Below are positions 6,480 to 14,223 of a stretch of DNA of 15,406 nt, piece by piece; within the stretch, counting starts at the first letter, position 1, and every line of letters begins with the position of its first letter. This stretch comes from CAYMUN01 sp964440265. GTDB taxonomy: Bacteria > Patescibacteriota > Saccharimonadia > Saccharimonadales > UBA4665. The stretch covers positions 1-15,406 of the forward strand of contig CAYTRU010000022.1 in NCBI GenBank assembly GCA_964440265.1, given 5' to 3'. The translations under genes were made by a program, and so were the position numbers. Under the pieces are notes generated by a model, which was not told where the DNA came from, ran no database searches, and saw only the letters and a program-made list of their open reading frames with translations.

Positions 6480-8516
6480 TTAACTACGTGTAATATACAA
6501 AATAACTACGGCCGCTATCAGGCCGACTATAACTACCGTCATGGTAACATCGATTATCCGTCGTTGTTTCTCGTGCTGCTCTTGAGTTGCCTGATAGTCA
6601 GATTGTTCTTTGAAAACAGCCGTTTCATTCTGACCACCGACCACATTAGCCGCCGCCTTTTCTATGAGATTATTCAAAGTTGCTTTACCACCGCCCGTAG
6701 CCGTGCCGCCGCCTTGTCGAGCCAGGTCACGCATCACTGGATCCCGCTCAAAGTCTATCTCACGTTCTAAGATCTCATGTTTCAAGGCCCTTTTAATGTC
6801 CCCACCATGCATATACTCAGTCAGTAGTCGGCGTAAACCACGTTCGCCAATTAAGTTATTCTCGTAAATTTGCCGCAGACTAGTACCGTCGATAACAATC
6901 CTCTCACTGAGTTCCAGTAATTCTGCTCGGCTAAGCGTTTCAATGCGCTTCTCAGTCAGCGGTTTTACCGAAACCTCGTTATTTTTTTCCATCGTGGCAC
7001 GCGATGTTACCATTTCAGGAGCCGATTTTTGGGCTCGCTTGAGTGGCAAAGCTTCAGCCGCGATCAACATATGACCAATATGTTCCGGAGCTTGCTGCTG
7101 GCTTCCATGCAAATGGTGGGCTTCAGGTGCCGGACGTCGGCCGGTAACGATTCTTTCTTGCCTAGCTTTCGAGGTAGCTTCTTGACCAGTCCGTTTTGTT
7201 TGCTGGGCGACAGTACGATTAAACCGCTCGGTCATCAGTACGCCTTTGGTGCGCACTTGGTCAGCCGCAACCCGACGAATAGTGGATTCTTTTTCCTGTA
7301 ATTGCCACTGCAGGTTCGTGACTTGTTTTTCCAGTTTTTTCTGCACTGGTAAAAGCCTTGCTTCGGTTTTTATACGCCCACGTCGTCGGCCGATCAGGTA
7401 GCCGACAATCCCTCCCAGTAGGGCAGCGCCTGCAGCATTGCCGCCGTCATAAGCTGGATTACGTTCAGCAGTCGTTACGGAACCGGCAACGAGCACAGTC
7501 GTGGTGGGGTTGAACGCATTGAAGTTAGGATGACCTCCTGGACCGCCGGGCGAACCGAATGGTGGTACCGGGCCATGCCAGGGTGGACCGCCACCTGGAG
7601 GACCACCACCGGGACCGTGCGGAGGAACGGGGGGCGTTCCACCACCGGAACCAGCACCCCCGCCGCCGCCCGTAGTCGTAGTACTGCCGCCACCTGTGCC
7701 TCCCTTAGCAGCGGTGTCATCAGGGTCGACTTCATCGTCATCGGGTGGAGTTTCAGCTGTGTGTTCGGGTGGCTCAAGCGGTTCAGTATCCGGATTCTCC
7801 GGGTCTTCCTCGGTCGACTCATCGACCTCCTCCGGATCAACGGCCAAATCAGCGCCTGTTTCAGGTTCCGACTCTTCATCTGACTTAGCTGATATTGCAG
7901 CTTCTGTTTCGGCTGTTTCGGGGCTCGGTGGCCCCGATGTTTCCTGCACCAGTTCGGCAATCCGGTCGCTTTCCACGTCCATTGCTTGCAAAGTCTCAGT
8001 AAAAGCAGTGGTCGAATCCTTGCCTTCTTTGGTAATTTTATCTAGTAACTGCTTGGAAGCCTGATCGGGGAAAGCTTCAGCTGGATCAGTATCGGCATCA
8101 CGGGATCGCTCAGGAGTTGCTTGTTGCATAGCTTCGGCAACTGTTTTCTCTACAACCTGAGTCTCGTCTTTGGTGATCTGCTCGACGGTAGCGGGAGGGA
8201 TATTTGTCTCGACTATTAGTTGTCGCTCGCTCGCCTCCGTTTTTGCTAGCGGCTGCTCGGGTTTATCAATTTTCTCAGATACCGGATCTGACGAAACTGC
8301 GGCTTTGGCCTCGATGCGAGGTGAACGGTGCCAGTCGTGCTCAGGCTTACTTTGATCAGGGGCTTTGGAGGCTTTCCCTTCAGGATTCAGCTTGACGATT
8401 ACCGAGCCGATATCTTTGGCTTCTTTGGCCCCCTTTTTAGTTTTACTCTCCGAGGTAGTCTTAGTACTTTCGGAGCTATTTTCGCTGGCAGGCAGTAAGG
8501 AGAGTCCTTCGTTCAT
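6480..8516 (-). CDS. Large low-complexity protein with two membrane segments, function unknown
   Basis: I recognise no named family in this 678-residue protein. Residues 1 to about 190 are polar and probably disordered; about 190-270 are highly acidic (runs of E, D and P); 272-329 are an extreme Gly/Pro tract with Thr and Ser. A hydrophobic glycine-zipper-like segment follows at about 356-376 (GAALLGGIVGYLIG), then RRRGR and a coiled-coil-like stretch at about 386-415. Residues 524-597 are the best-ordered part, opening with SRAELLELSERIVIDG and containing GERGLRRLL and EREIDFERDP; they look like a real conserved helical domain. A last membrane helix (654-677) ends in TRS, as in a tail anchor. 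It could tether the ordered domain at the envelope with the Pro/Gly tract as a flexible spacer; this is inference. A promoter lies 50 nt upstream, but no clear Shine-Dalgarno precedes the ATG. It is divergent from the ABC exporter cluster. Confidence 0.85.
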   Translation of the reverse strand: MNEGLSLLPASENSSESTKTTSESKTKKGAKEAKDIGSVIVKLNPEGKASKAPDQSKPEHDWHRSPRIEAKAAVSSDPVSEKIDKPEQPLAKTEASERQLIVETNIPPATVEQITKDETQVVEKTVAEAMQQATPERSRDADTDPAEAFPDQASKQLLDKITKEGKDSTTAFTETLQAMDVESDRIAELVQETSGPPSPETAETEAAISAKSDEESEPETGADLAVDPEEVDESTEEDPENPDTEPLEPPEHTAETPPDDDEVDPDDTAAKGGTGGGSTTTTGGGGGAGSGGGTPPVPPHGPGGGPPGGGPPWHGPVPPFGSPGGPGGHPNFNAFNPTTTVLVAGSVTTAERNPAYDGGNAAGAALLGGIVGYLIGRRRGRIKTEARLLPVQKKLEKQVTNLQWQLQEKESTIRRVAADQVRTKGVLMTERFNRTVAQQTKRTGQEATSKARQERIVTGRRPAPEAHHLHGSQQQAPEHIGHMLIAAEALPLKRAQKSAPEMVTSRATMEKNNEVSVKPLTEKRIETLSRAELLELSERIVIDGTSLRQIYENNLIGERGLRRLLTEYMHGGDIKRALKHEILEREIDFERDPVMRDLARQGGGTATGGGKATLNNLIEKAAANVVGGQNETAVFKEQSDYQATQEQHEKQRRIIDVTMTVVIVGLIAAVVILYITRS
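7529..7703 (-). repeat. Gly/Pro low-complexity coding tract
   Basis: This stretch encodes residues 272-329 of the 678-aa protein and consists almost entirely of Gly and Pro with some Thr, Ser and His (GGGPPGGGPPWHGP is typical). At DNA level it is a GC-rich run of irregular GGT, GGA, CCA and CCG triplets without exact tandem units. It produces spurious long ORFs on both strands. Confidence 0.8.
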
Positions 8517-8566
8517 AACACGTACGCAAAGTTTATCGTTGTTTTATTTGCATTCATTAACACTTT

Positions 8567-8596
8567 AGTATACGATGGAAAGCACTATATTAGCAA
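8567..8596 (-). promoter_or_regulatory. Promoter TTGCTA-18-TATACT of the 678-aa protein gene
   Basis: On the minus strand, TTGCTA (plus 8591-8596) and TATACT (plus 8567-8572) are 18 nt apart. The start would fall near 8560 and give a leader of about 44 nt before the ATG at 8516. The -35 element abuts the 30-bp dyad at 8598-8627, so a repressor there could affect this promoter. Confidence 0.5.
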
Positions 8597-8597
8597 C

Positions 8598-8627
8598 TTC
8601 ATCGGTTGTATTTTCGCAACAGATGAA
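8598..8627. promoter_or_regulatory. Interrupted inverted repeat in the divergent region (operator or RNA hairpin)
   Basis: TTCATC-G-GTTG, an 8-nt loop (TATTTTCG), then CAAC-A-GATGAA. Ten of eleven positions on each side pair, with one central G/A mismatch. It lies between the minus-strand promoter and the mini-ORF. As DNA it could be an operator serving both directions; as plus-strand RNA it would be a hairpin. No T-run follows, so it is not a standard terminator. Confidence 0.5.
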
Positions 8628-8649
8628 TTAACCCGGAGGCGGCCAAAAA

Positions 8650-8703
8650 ATGTACATTCCTTACAGTATCCAGTTTGATGCTACCGCTTTTCCGGTATGC
8701 TAA
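8650..8703 (+). CDS. Possible 17-aa leader peptide upstream of the ABC cluster
   Basis: An ATG (8650) to TAA (8701-8703) frame encodes MYIPYSIQFDATAFPVC. GGAGG at 8635-8639 stands 10 nt upstream, one of the best Shine-Dalgarno sites in the window. Its last codons lie inside a hairpin (8680-8700) and the stop follows immediately. This arrangement resembles leader peptides that control downstream genes, but the frame is short and could be chance. A weak -10 (TATATT, 8586-8591) could transcribe it; the better promoter of the first ABC gene lies downstream of it. Confidence 0.3.
   Translation: MYIPYSIQFDATAFPVC
8680..8700 (+). promoter_or_regulatory. Hairpin at the end of the mini-ORF
   Basis: GCTACCG, loop CTTTTC, CGGTA-T-GC form a seven-pair stem with one bulged T, directly before the TAA of the 17-codon frame. 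No U-tract follows, so it is not a classical terminator. It could act as an attenuator-like or pausing structure if the region is transcribed. Confidence 0.3.
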
Positions 8704-8715
8704 CTCTCTACTAAA

Positions 8716-8745
8716 TTGTAAATTTTAATCTCTTCTACCTAAAAT
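8716..8745 (+). promoter_or_regulatory. Promoter TTGTAA-18-TAAAAT of the first ABC gene
   Basis: TTGTAA (8716-8721) and TAAAAT (8740-8745) are separated by 18 nt in an AT-rich stretch. Initiation near 8752 would give a leader of about 24 nt containing AGGAGG (8761-8766), 9 nt before the ATG at 8776. It is the best plus-strand promoter in the divergent region. Confidence 0.55.
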
Positions 8746-8754
8746 AATCTCGCG

Positions 8755-8771
8755 CGCTGCAGGAGGCAGCG
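8755..8771 (+). promoter_or_regulatory. Shine-Dalgarno-presenting hairpin before the first ABC gene
   Basis: CGCTGC, loop AGGAG, GCAGCG is a perfect six-pair GC-rich stem whose five-nt loop is the Shine-Dalgarno core; an outer G-U pair may extend it. Placing AGGAG in a tight loop can either present it to or hide it from the ribosome. The sequence shows the structure; its effect on expression is inferred. Confidence 0.5.
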
Positions 8772-8775
8772 TCTC

Positions 8776-10587
8776 ATGAAAGCTTTGAAACCTACATCCA
8801 CCACCCGAAAGACACTTGCGATACAGTGGCACTACACTCGCCGTTACCTGCCGGAATTTTTAGTCGGTACAATCGGTGCGGTGCTGGCTGTCATCTCTCA
8901 AGCCATGATTCCGCCGTATATTGTCGCTCGTATCTTCAGTAAGTTGCAGGTTGCCTATGCCCACCACCAGGCTTTGCATTTTTCGATGTTTGCAGGTTAT
9001 TTTACATGGTTTGCAATAGCCATGCTGGCTGGCATGGTATTTTGGCGGCTGCAAGGCTATGCCGTTTGGCGTTATGAAATCAAGATTAGGCGCGATATGG
9101 CTAATGATATCTACGATCATTTGCAAGCACAAACCCAGCGTTTCCATGCTGATCGCTTTGGGGGTGCCATCGTTTCGCAGACCAATAAGTTTGTAAACGC
9201 TTATGAACGTATGATGGATGATTTCGTTTGGAACATTCTGCCCAGCTTAACCACTATCATCGTGGCGATAGCAGTTCTGGCCTTTATTTCCTACCAGTAC
9301 GCGCTGATTTTAGTGGTAATTATTGGGCTTTATGTAGCCGTGATGTCACGACGTGTTGCCCGGCAGATGCCCTACAACGTAGCTCAGGCCAAAACTGAGA
9401 GTCAGCAGACAGCAGCCCTAGCCGATACCATCACCAATATGGGCACTGTGCGAGCCTTTGCCGGTGAACAGTACGAATCAAAACGTTTTCGGGGTGTTAC
9501 CAATACTTCCTATCAGGCATACCACAAGCTACTGAAAGAGGCTCTAAAAACTGAAGCCCTAAGTCAGTTTCTAACCAATGGTTTCCAGGTAATTGCCTTG
9601 CTAGCCGGACTTATAGCTGTGACTACATACGGCACAAATGTCAGCCTGCTTTATCTGACGCTTAGTTACACTCAGAATATCGTCACTCGACTCTGGGAAT
9701 TTAGTCGATTGGTTCGTAATATTAACCGTGGTTTTGGTGATGCTGCCGAAATGACAGAGATCCTGGGCATCCAGCCGGAGATCCAAGATCCCCTGCACGC
9801 AGAAACAATACGAATAGCACGCGGTGAAGTTAGGTTTAACGGCGTGACTTTCGCCTACCCAGAGAATGAAGCGACGCCGCTATTTAAAGACCTGGACCTC
9901 AAGGTAAAGCCAGGCGAGAAAGTGGGTTTAGTCGGTCCGAGTGGTGGTGGTAAAACCACGATTACGAAGCTATTGCTTCGATTCATGGATATCCAGGCCG
10001 GTACTATAGAAGTCGATGGCCAGAATATTACTGCTATCAACCAGTCTGATCTGCGATCTAAAATCGCCTATGTATCCCAGGAACCAATCCTATTCCACCG
10101 GACTTTGGCTGAGAATATTGGCTACGGTGATCAGGCTGCTGACCAGCAAGTAATCGAAGGAGTGGCTAAGATGGCCAATGCTCATGAGTTCATTGCTCAG
10201 TTACCAAAAGGTTACCAGACGCTAGTCGGCGAGCGCGGTGTCAAGCTCAGTGGCGGCCAGCGGCAGCGGGTGGCGATTGCTCGTGCCATGCTGAAGAATG
10301 CGCCTATTTTAGTGCTCGACGAAGCGACATCGGCACTCGATTCTGAAAGCGAAATACTCATCCAAGACGCCTTATGGAAACTGATGGAAGGTCGAACCGC
10401 CATCGTCATTGCCCACCGCCTGAGCACTATTCAGAAGATGGATCGCATCATAGTGCTTGATGAAGGCAAGATTGTCGAGCAAGGCTCTCATAGAGAGTTA
10501 CTGCGCCAAGATGGTACCTATGCCAAACTCTGGGCCCATCAGTCAGGCGGCTTCATAAACGACGAGGATGACTATGGCCAAGCCTAA
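8776..10587 (+). CDS. ABC exporter half-transporter 1 (TMD-NBD fusion)
   Basis: A 603-residue type IV (MsbA/multidrug-like) half-transporter. An N-terminal six-helix membrane domain (about 30-320) is followed by a nucleotide-binding domain (about 345-585). All ATPase motifs are canonical: Walker A GPSGGGKT (387-394), Q-loop YVSQEP, signature LSGGQ (491-495), Walker B ending in D515 with catalytic E516, D-loop SALD and H-loop H547 (AHRLST). The tail LWAHQSGGFINDEDDYGQA contains the HQSGGF element shared by the next two proteins. AGGAGG 9 nt upstream supports the ATG at 8776. The last codons overlap the start of the second ABC gene, so translation is probably coupled and the two may form a heterodimer. 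Substrate (drug, lipid or peptide) cannot be told. No accessory peptidase domain is present. Confidence 0.93.
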   Translation: MKALKPTSTTRKTLAIQWHYTRRYLPEFLVGTIGAVLAVISQAMIPPYIVARIFSKLQVAYAHHQALHFSMFAGYFTWFAIAMLAGMVFWRLQGYAVWRYEIKIRRDMANDIYDHLQAQTQRFHADRFGGAIVSQTNKFVNAYERMMDDFVWNILPSLTTIIVAIAVLAFISYQYALILVVIIGLYVAVMSRRVARQMPYNVAQAKTESQQTAALADTITNMGTVRAFAGEQYESKRFRGVTNTSYQAYHKLLKEALKTEALSQFLTNGFQVIALLAGLIAVTTYGTNVSLLYLTLSYTQNIVTRLWEFSRLVRNINRGFGDAAEMTEILGIQPEIQDPLHAETIRIARGEVRFNGVTFAYPENEATPLFKDLDLKVKPGEKVGLVGPSGGGKTTITKLLLRFMDIQAGTIEVDGQNITAINQSDLRSKIAYVSQEPILFHRTLAENIGYGDQAADQQVIEGVAKMANAHEFIAQLPKGYQTLVGERGVKLSGGQRQRVAIARAMLKNAPILVLDEATSALDSESEILIQDALWKLMEGRTAIVIAHRLSTIQKMDRIIVLDEGKIVEQGSHRELLRQDGTYAKLWAHQSGGFINDEDDYGQA

Positions 10588-12346
10588 GCGCTATCGCTCG
10601 CTGGAATCATATTTGACCTATCTGCGGCGCTATAAATTGCAGGCAATAGCCGTCTTTGCCAGTTTTGTGGTTGCAAATGTGCTGCTGGCTATCGTGCCGT
10701 TATTTATCGGTAAGTTAGTCGGCAGCTTAGCGGCTACCCCACCGCAAGCCCATGACGCTATTATCTATGTCTGGGTACTCATCTTTTGTAGTGTCGGGCA
10801 TGATCATATGTGGCATCTCAGCGAATACCTGTACCTCAAGTTTTTTAACCGTATTAGCTATGACTATGAGACTATCCTCTTTCAGCAGATCGTCCAGAAA
10901 CCCTATCCATATTTTGTTGATAAATTTACTGGTAAAATTGCTTCCTATATCACGACTACCTCACAGGAATTGCGTAATTTTACCGAAGATATTTTCTTTA
11001 ACTACACCAGTCAAATTATAAGCCTGGTGTCAGTAGTCATTATATTAACTATCGTAAACTGGCAGACTGGACTGGTATTCGTAGGCGGTATCCTGCTGAT
11101 GTTCATTATCGGACGGTACACGATTCGTAATAGTACCAAATACGAAAAACGAAAAACTGATATCCAGTCTACGAAAAACGGTAATATTATCGACGCCATT
11201 GCAAACTTCGTTAACATCAAATCCTTTCAAAAAGAAGCAATCGAAACAACTAGACTGCAAGAACAGCAGGAAATCACCGTTCAGGCTGCCCGCCGATCAT
11301 TTATCTGGGGTGCGGTATTTTGGGGTTCCATGGGCATAATAGTCCGTGACCTTATCTGGCCTAGTACTATCGCCTTGAATGTATACTTGTTCCTGCACCA
11401 CCGGATCTCGATTGCTGAGTTGACGACTTTTTTATCAGCTGTCCTACTGTTTTCCACGACGATTTGGGAGATAATATGGCAGTTTTCGCAGCTGAATTTA
11501 AAGCTTGCTCGTATAGAAGAGGCGCACACCTACTTATTCGGACCGATTAATATTACCAAGCAGCATTTTTCGGCTACTAAGCGTACGGCGCACGCGCAGT
11601 CCTTCAAGCAAAGCCTATCATTTCATAATGTATACTTTGCCTATCCCGACAAGCCTGACGTTTCTGTACTCGAGGATCTTAATGTAACGATCAAAACGGG
11701 TGAGAAAATCGGTATTGTTGGTCACAGCGGCAGTGGCAAAACGACTATTACAAAGCTGCTTTTAGGCTACTATCCAATTAACCAGGGAGAGGTCCTACTA
11801 GACGGGCAAACAATCGACACCAGAGATTTATCTAGCTTAATCTCGTATGTGCCGCAGGATACTAGCCTGTTTCACCGGAGCGTTGCCGATAATATCGCTT
11901 ACGCAGCTGACGAAGCAGTGACGAGAGATGAAATCATAGCTGCAGCTAAGCAAGCACATGCCGATGAGTTTATCTCGCAAATCAGCGAGGGCTATGAGGC
12001 ATTGGTCGGCGAACGGGGTGTTAAATTGTCAGCCGGTCAGCGCCAGCGTATTGCCATTGCCCGGGCCTTCCTAGACAACAAGCCGATCTTGGTGCTCGAC
12101 GAAGCCACCAGCGCTCTGGACAGTGAAAGTGAGATGCTGGTTCAGCAAGCACTAGAAGCATTGTGGCGACACAAGACAGTGATCGCTATCGCCCATCGCT
12201 TGTCAACGCTCAGACATATGGATAAGATCATTGTGCTCGACAAAGGCACCATTATTGAGACAGGCACGCATCAGCAATTACTAGAGCGTAAAGGCAAGTA
12301 TGCTAGTCTATGGAATCATCAATCCGGAGGCTTCCTAGATGACTAA
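10574..12346 (+). CDS. ABC exporter half-transporter 2, signature LSAGQ
   Basis: A 590-residue TMD-NBD half-transporter. An ATG six nt earlier (10568) is in frame, but GAGG six nt before 10574 favours the latter; both overlap the end of the first ABC gene. Membrane helices occupy about 20-310. NBD motifs, numbered from 10574: Walker A GHSGSGKT (383-390), Q-loop YVPQDT, signature LSAGQ (485-489, Ala for the usual Gly), Walker B ILVLDE and AHRLST. The catalytic Glu and His are kept, so both ATP sites of a pair could still work, though the changed signature may make one site weaker. The membrane domain is the most divergent of the four (HDHMWHLSEYLYLKFF). The tail NHQSGGFLDD matches its neighbours. 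Likely partner of the first ABC protein, from the gene overlap. Confidence 0.92.
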   Translation: MAKPKRYRSLESYLTYLRRYKLQAIAVFASFVVANVLLAIVPLFIGKLVGSLAATPPQAHDAIIYVWVLIFCSVGHDHMWHLSEYLYLKFFNRISYDYETILFQQIVQKPYPYFVDKFTGKIASYITTTSQELRNFTEDIFFNYTSQIISLVSVVIILTIVNWQTGLVFVGGILLMFIIGRYTIRNSTKYEKRKTDIQSTKNGNIIDAIANFVNIKSFQKEAIETTRLQEQQEITVQAARRSFIWGAVFWGSMGIIVRDLIWPSTIALNVYLFLHHRISIAELTTFLSAVLLFSTTIWEIIWQFSQLNLKLARIEEAHTYLFGPINITKQHFSATKRTAHAQSFKQSLSFHNVYFAYPDKPDVSVLEDLNVTIKTGEKIGIVGHSGSGKTTITKLLLGYYPINQGEVLLDGQTIDTRDLSSLISYVPQDTSLFHRSVADNIAYAADEAVTRDEIIAAAKQAHADEFISQISEGYEALVGERGVKLSAGQRQRIAIARAFLDNKPILVLDEATSALDSESEMLVQQALEALWRHKTVIAIAHRLSTLRHMDKIIVLDKGTIIETGTHQQLLERKGKYASLWNHQSGGFLDD

Positions 12347-12393
12347 CAACGTCTCGTAACTAGTATGACACGACCCTTGCATACCGCTTCTAC

Positions 12394-12402
12394 TGCTACA
12401 AT
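12394..12402 (+). promoter_or_regulatory. Extended -10 (TGCTACAAT) before the third ABC gene
   Basis: TGC-TACAAT ends 7 nt before the ATG at 12410. It lies inside the frame if the earlier ATG at 12365 is used, but is well placed for a leaderless start at 12410. A TTGCAT 14 nt upstream is too close for a standard -35, so the TGn extension would have to carry recognition. Confidence 0.4.
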
Positions 12403-12409
12403 GAGGACC

Positions 12410-14209
12410 ATGGACTCAGCCACACCACCTAAACTCGCGCAAGCACCGAAGGCTCAAGTAAGACGCACGTTGCACTATTATTTCAAGCTAATGCGACGCT
12501 ATAAATGGATATGGCTGCTCAATCTTATCATGCCGATGGCTGCTATCGTTTGTGGCGAAATCGGACTCCGTTATTTTATTGGGCAGCTCTTTGGGGCGCA
12601 ATTGCCTCATCTGCAAACGACACCTCTCTCGGCTATCTGGCATACCTTTTACATCATTATAGCTTTGGTTCTCGGTCAGATCGTATTCTGGCGAATCAAT
12701 GATTACACCTATATAAAGCGTCAAGCCAAAACCATGCGCGATATCGAGCAGTTCTTATTTAATCGCTTGCAACAGCATAGCTACCGATTTTTTAGTGATA
12801 CTTTTGCCGGTTCACTTACCACACAATTTAATCGCTTTTTAAATTCGTACGAGATTATCGAAGATATTTTCGAGTTTGAACTTTTACAGGCAGGCGTCAC
12901 GTTGACATTCTCAGTTGCAGTTCTATTGGTGGTTGCACCAATTTTAGGTGTTATTTTGCTAATCTGGGGCATAGTGTTTATCACGCTTATCACTTGGTTA
13001 ACTGTCAAAAAGTCACCTATAACCCGTGAAGCTTCGGCGGCCGATTCACGCGTTACCGCAAACGTAGCCGATGCGATCACCAATATGCTCAATATCAAAG
13101 TTTTTGCTCGCAAAGATTTTGAATCAAAGCGCTTTGCGACCACTAGTCAGGATCGCTATCAAAAACGTTGGCGCTCCTTTCGATTTAACGCTCATATTCG
13201 TAATGTTCGTTGGGTATTGGCAGCTGGTTTTCTTTTTTTGTTTATCTATTTGTCAATTAAATTGGTTGTCGATGGCAGCGTTAGTTTAGCGGTAGTTCTG
13301 ACTGCCCAATTATACGTCATGTCCATTTACAGTCAGTTATTTAATCTAAATCAAACCATCCAGCAGCTGGAGCTGGCCTTTTCCGATGCTAGTGAAATGA
13401 CCGAGATTTTAGACCGTGCTATTGAGATTAAGGATCCAGCGCAGCCGGAAGTACTACGCATTAACCGAGGGTTGGTTACCTGTAAAGCCGTTAGTTTTCG
13501 TTATGATCATACAGCTAGTGAGGTGCTGTCGGACTTTAGCTTACAGATTGAAGCTGGGCAAAAAGTTGGACTGGTGGGGCACTCCGGATCTGGTAAATCT
13601 ACCCTAACCCGACTCATGTTACGCTTCGCCGATCTGCAGTCTGGTGAAATCCTGATCGACGGGCAGAATATTGCCCATATCACCCAAGACGATTTGCGCT
13701 CCCAAATTGCGTACGTGCCCCAGGAACCAATTCTATTTCACCGCTCACTGATGGAAAACATCCGTTACGGCCGCGATGATGCCAGTGACGAAGAGGTGTA
13801 TGCAGCAGCTCAACAAGCTCATGCAGCTGATTTTATCGAGGACCTTCCGGAGGGCTACGACACCATGGTTGGTGAACGCGGCATCAAACTATCCGGCGGA
13901 GAAAAACAGCGCATTGCCATTGCCCGGGCCATGCTCAGTCGAGCACCCATCCTTATTTTGGATGAGGCTACCAGCGCTCTAGACAGCAAGAGCGAGAAAC
14001 TTATCACTACCGCCCTGAATGAACTTATGCGACACCGCACTACCATCGTCATTGCCCATCGCTTGAGCACTATTCGCAAGATGGACCGCATATTGGTCAT
14101 GAAGAACGGTGTGATCATTGAAGACGGGACCCACCAGACCCTGCTAGCCAAACAGGGTGAATATGCCGAACTCTGGACTCACCAATCCGGCGGCTTCATA
14201 GAAGAGTAA
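12410..14209 (+). CDS. ABC exporter half-transporter 3
   Basis: A 599-residue TMD-NBD half-transporter from the ATG at 12410. The frame also contains ATGs at 12365 and 12401; neither has a Shine-Dalgarno, whereas 12410 follows an extended -10 by 7 nt and yields an N-terminus of the same length as the paralogues. Six membrane helices lie in about 35-320. NBD motifs, numbered from 12410: Walker A GHSGSGKS (390-397), Q-loop YVPQEP, signature LSGGE (494-498), Walker B ILILDE with D518 and E519, AHRLST. LSGGE instead of LSGGQ is a common, functional variant. The tail THQSGGFIEE is shared with the first two. The gene begins 63 nt after the second ABC gene (18 nt if the first ATG is used). It probably pairs with the fourth ABC protein or mixes with the first pair. 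Confidence 0.92.
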   Translation: MDSATPPKLAQAPKAQVRRTLHYYFKLMRRYKWIWLLNLIMPMAAIVCGEIGLRYFIGQLFGAQLPHLQTTPLSAIWHTFYIIIALVLGQIVFWRINDYTYIKRQAKTMRDIEQFLFNRLQQHSYRFFSDTFAGSLTTQFNRFLNSYEIIEDIFEFELLQAGVTLTFSVAVLLVVAPILGVILLIWGIVFITLITWLTVKKSPITREASAADSRVTANVADAITNMLNIKVFARKDFESKRFATTSQDRYQKRWRSFRFNAHIRNVRWVLAAGFLFLFIYLSIKLVVDGSVSLAVVLTAQLYVMSIYSQLFNLNQTIQQLELAFSDASEMTEILDRAIEIKDPAQPEVLRINRGLVTCKAVSFRYDHTASEVLSDFSLQIEAGQKVGLVGHSGSGKSTLTRLMLRFADLQSGEILIDGQNIAHITQDDLRSQIAYVPQEPILFHRSLMENIRYGRDDASDEEVYAAAQQAHAADFIEDLPEGYDTMVGERGIKLSGGEKQRIAIARAMLSRAPILILDEATSALDSKSEKLITTALNELMRHRTTIVIAHRLSTIRKMDRILVMKNGVIIEDGTHQTLLAKQGEYAELWTHQSGGFIEE

Positions 14210-14211
14210 GC

Positions 14212-14217
14212 TACAAT
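14212..14217 (+). promoter_or_regulatory. -10-like element (TACAAT) before the fourth ABC gene
   Basis: TACAAT ends 6 nt before the ATG at 14224, which would make the transcript leaderless, and no Shine-Dalgarno is seen in the 14-nt gap after the previous stop. No -35 is recognisable, so the element may be minor compared with read-through from upstream. Confidence 0.35.
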
Positions 14218-14223
14218 ACAAGT

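Noticed and set aside
7475..8064. Long overlapping frames on both strands rich in Ser, Gly or Arg
   Set aside because: They are shadows of the low-complexity, GC-rich Gly/Pro and acidic tract of the 678-aa gene; no start signals or family features.
12365..12409. ATG at 12365 as start of the third ABC gene
   Set aside because: No ribosome binding site, and the extra 15 residues are not matched in the paralogues; an extended -10 points to 12410. It remains possible.
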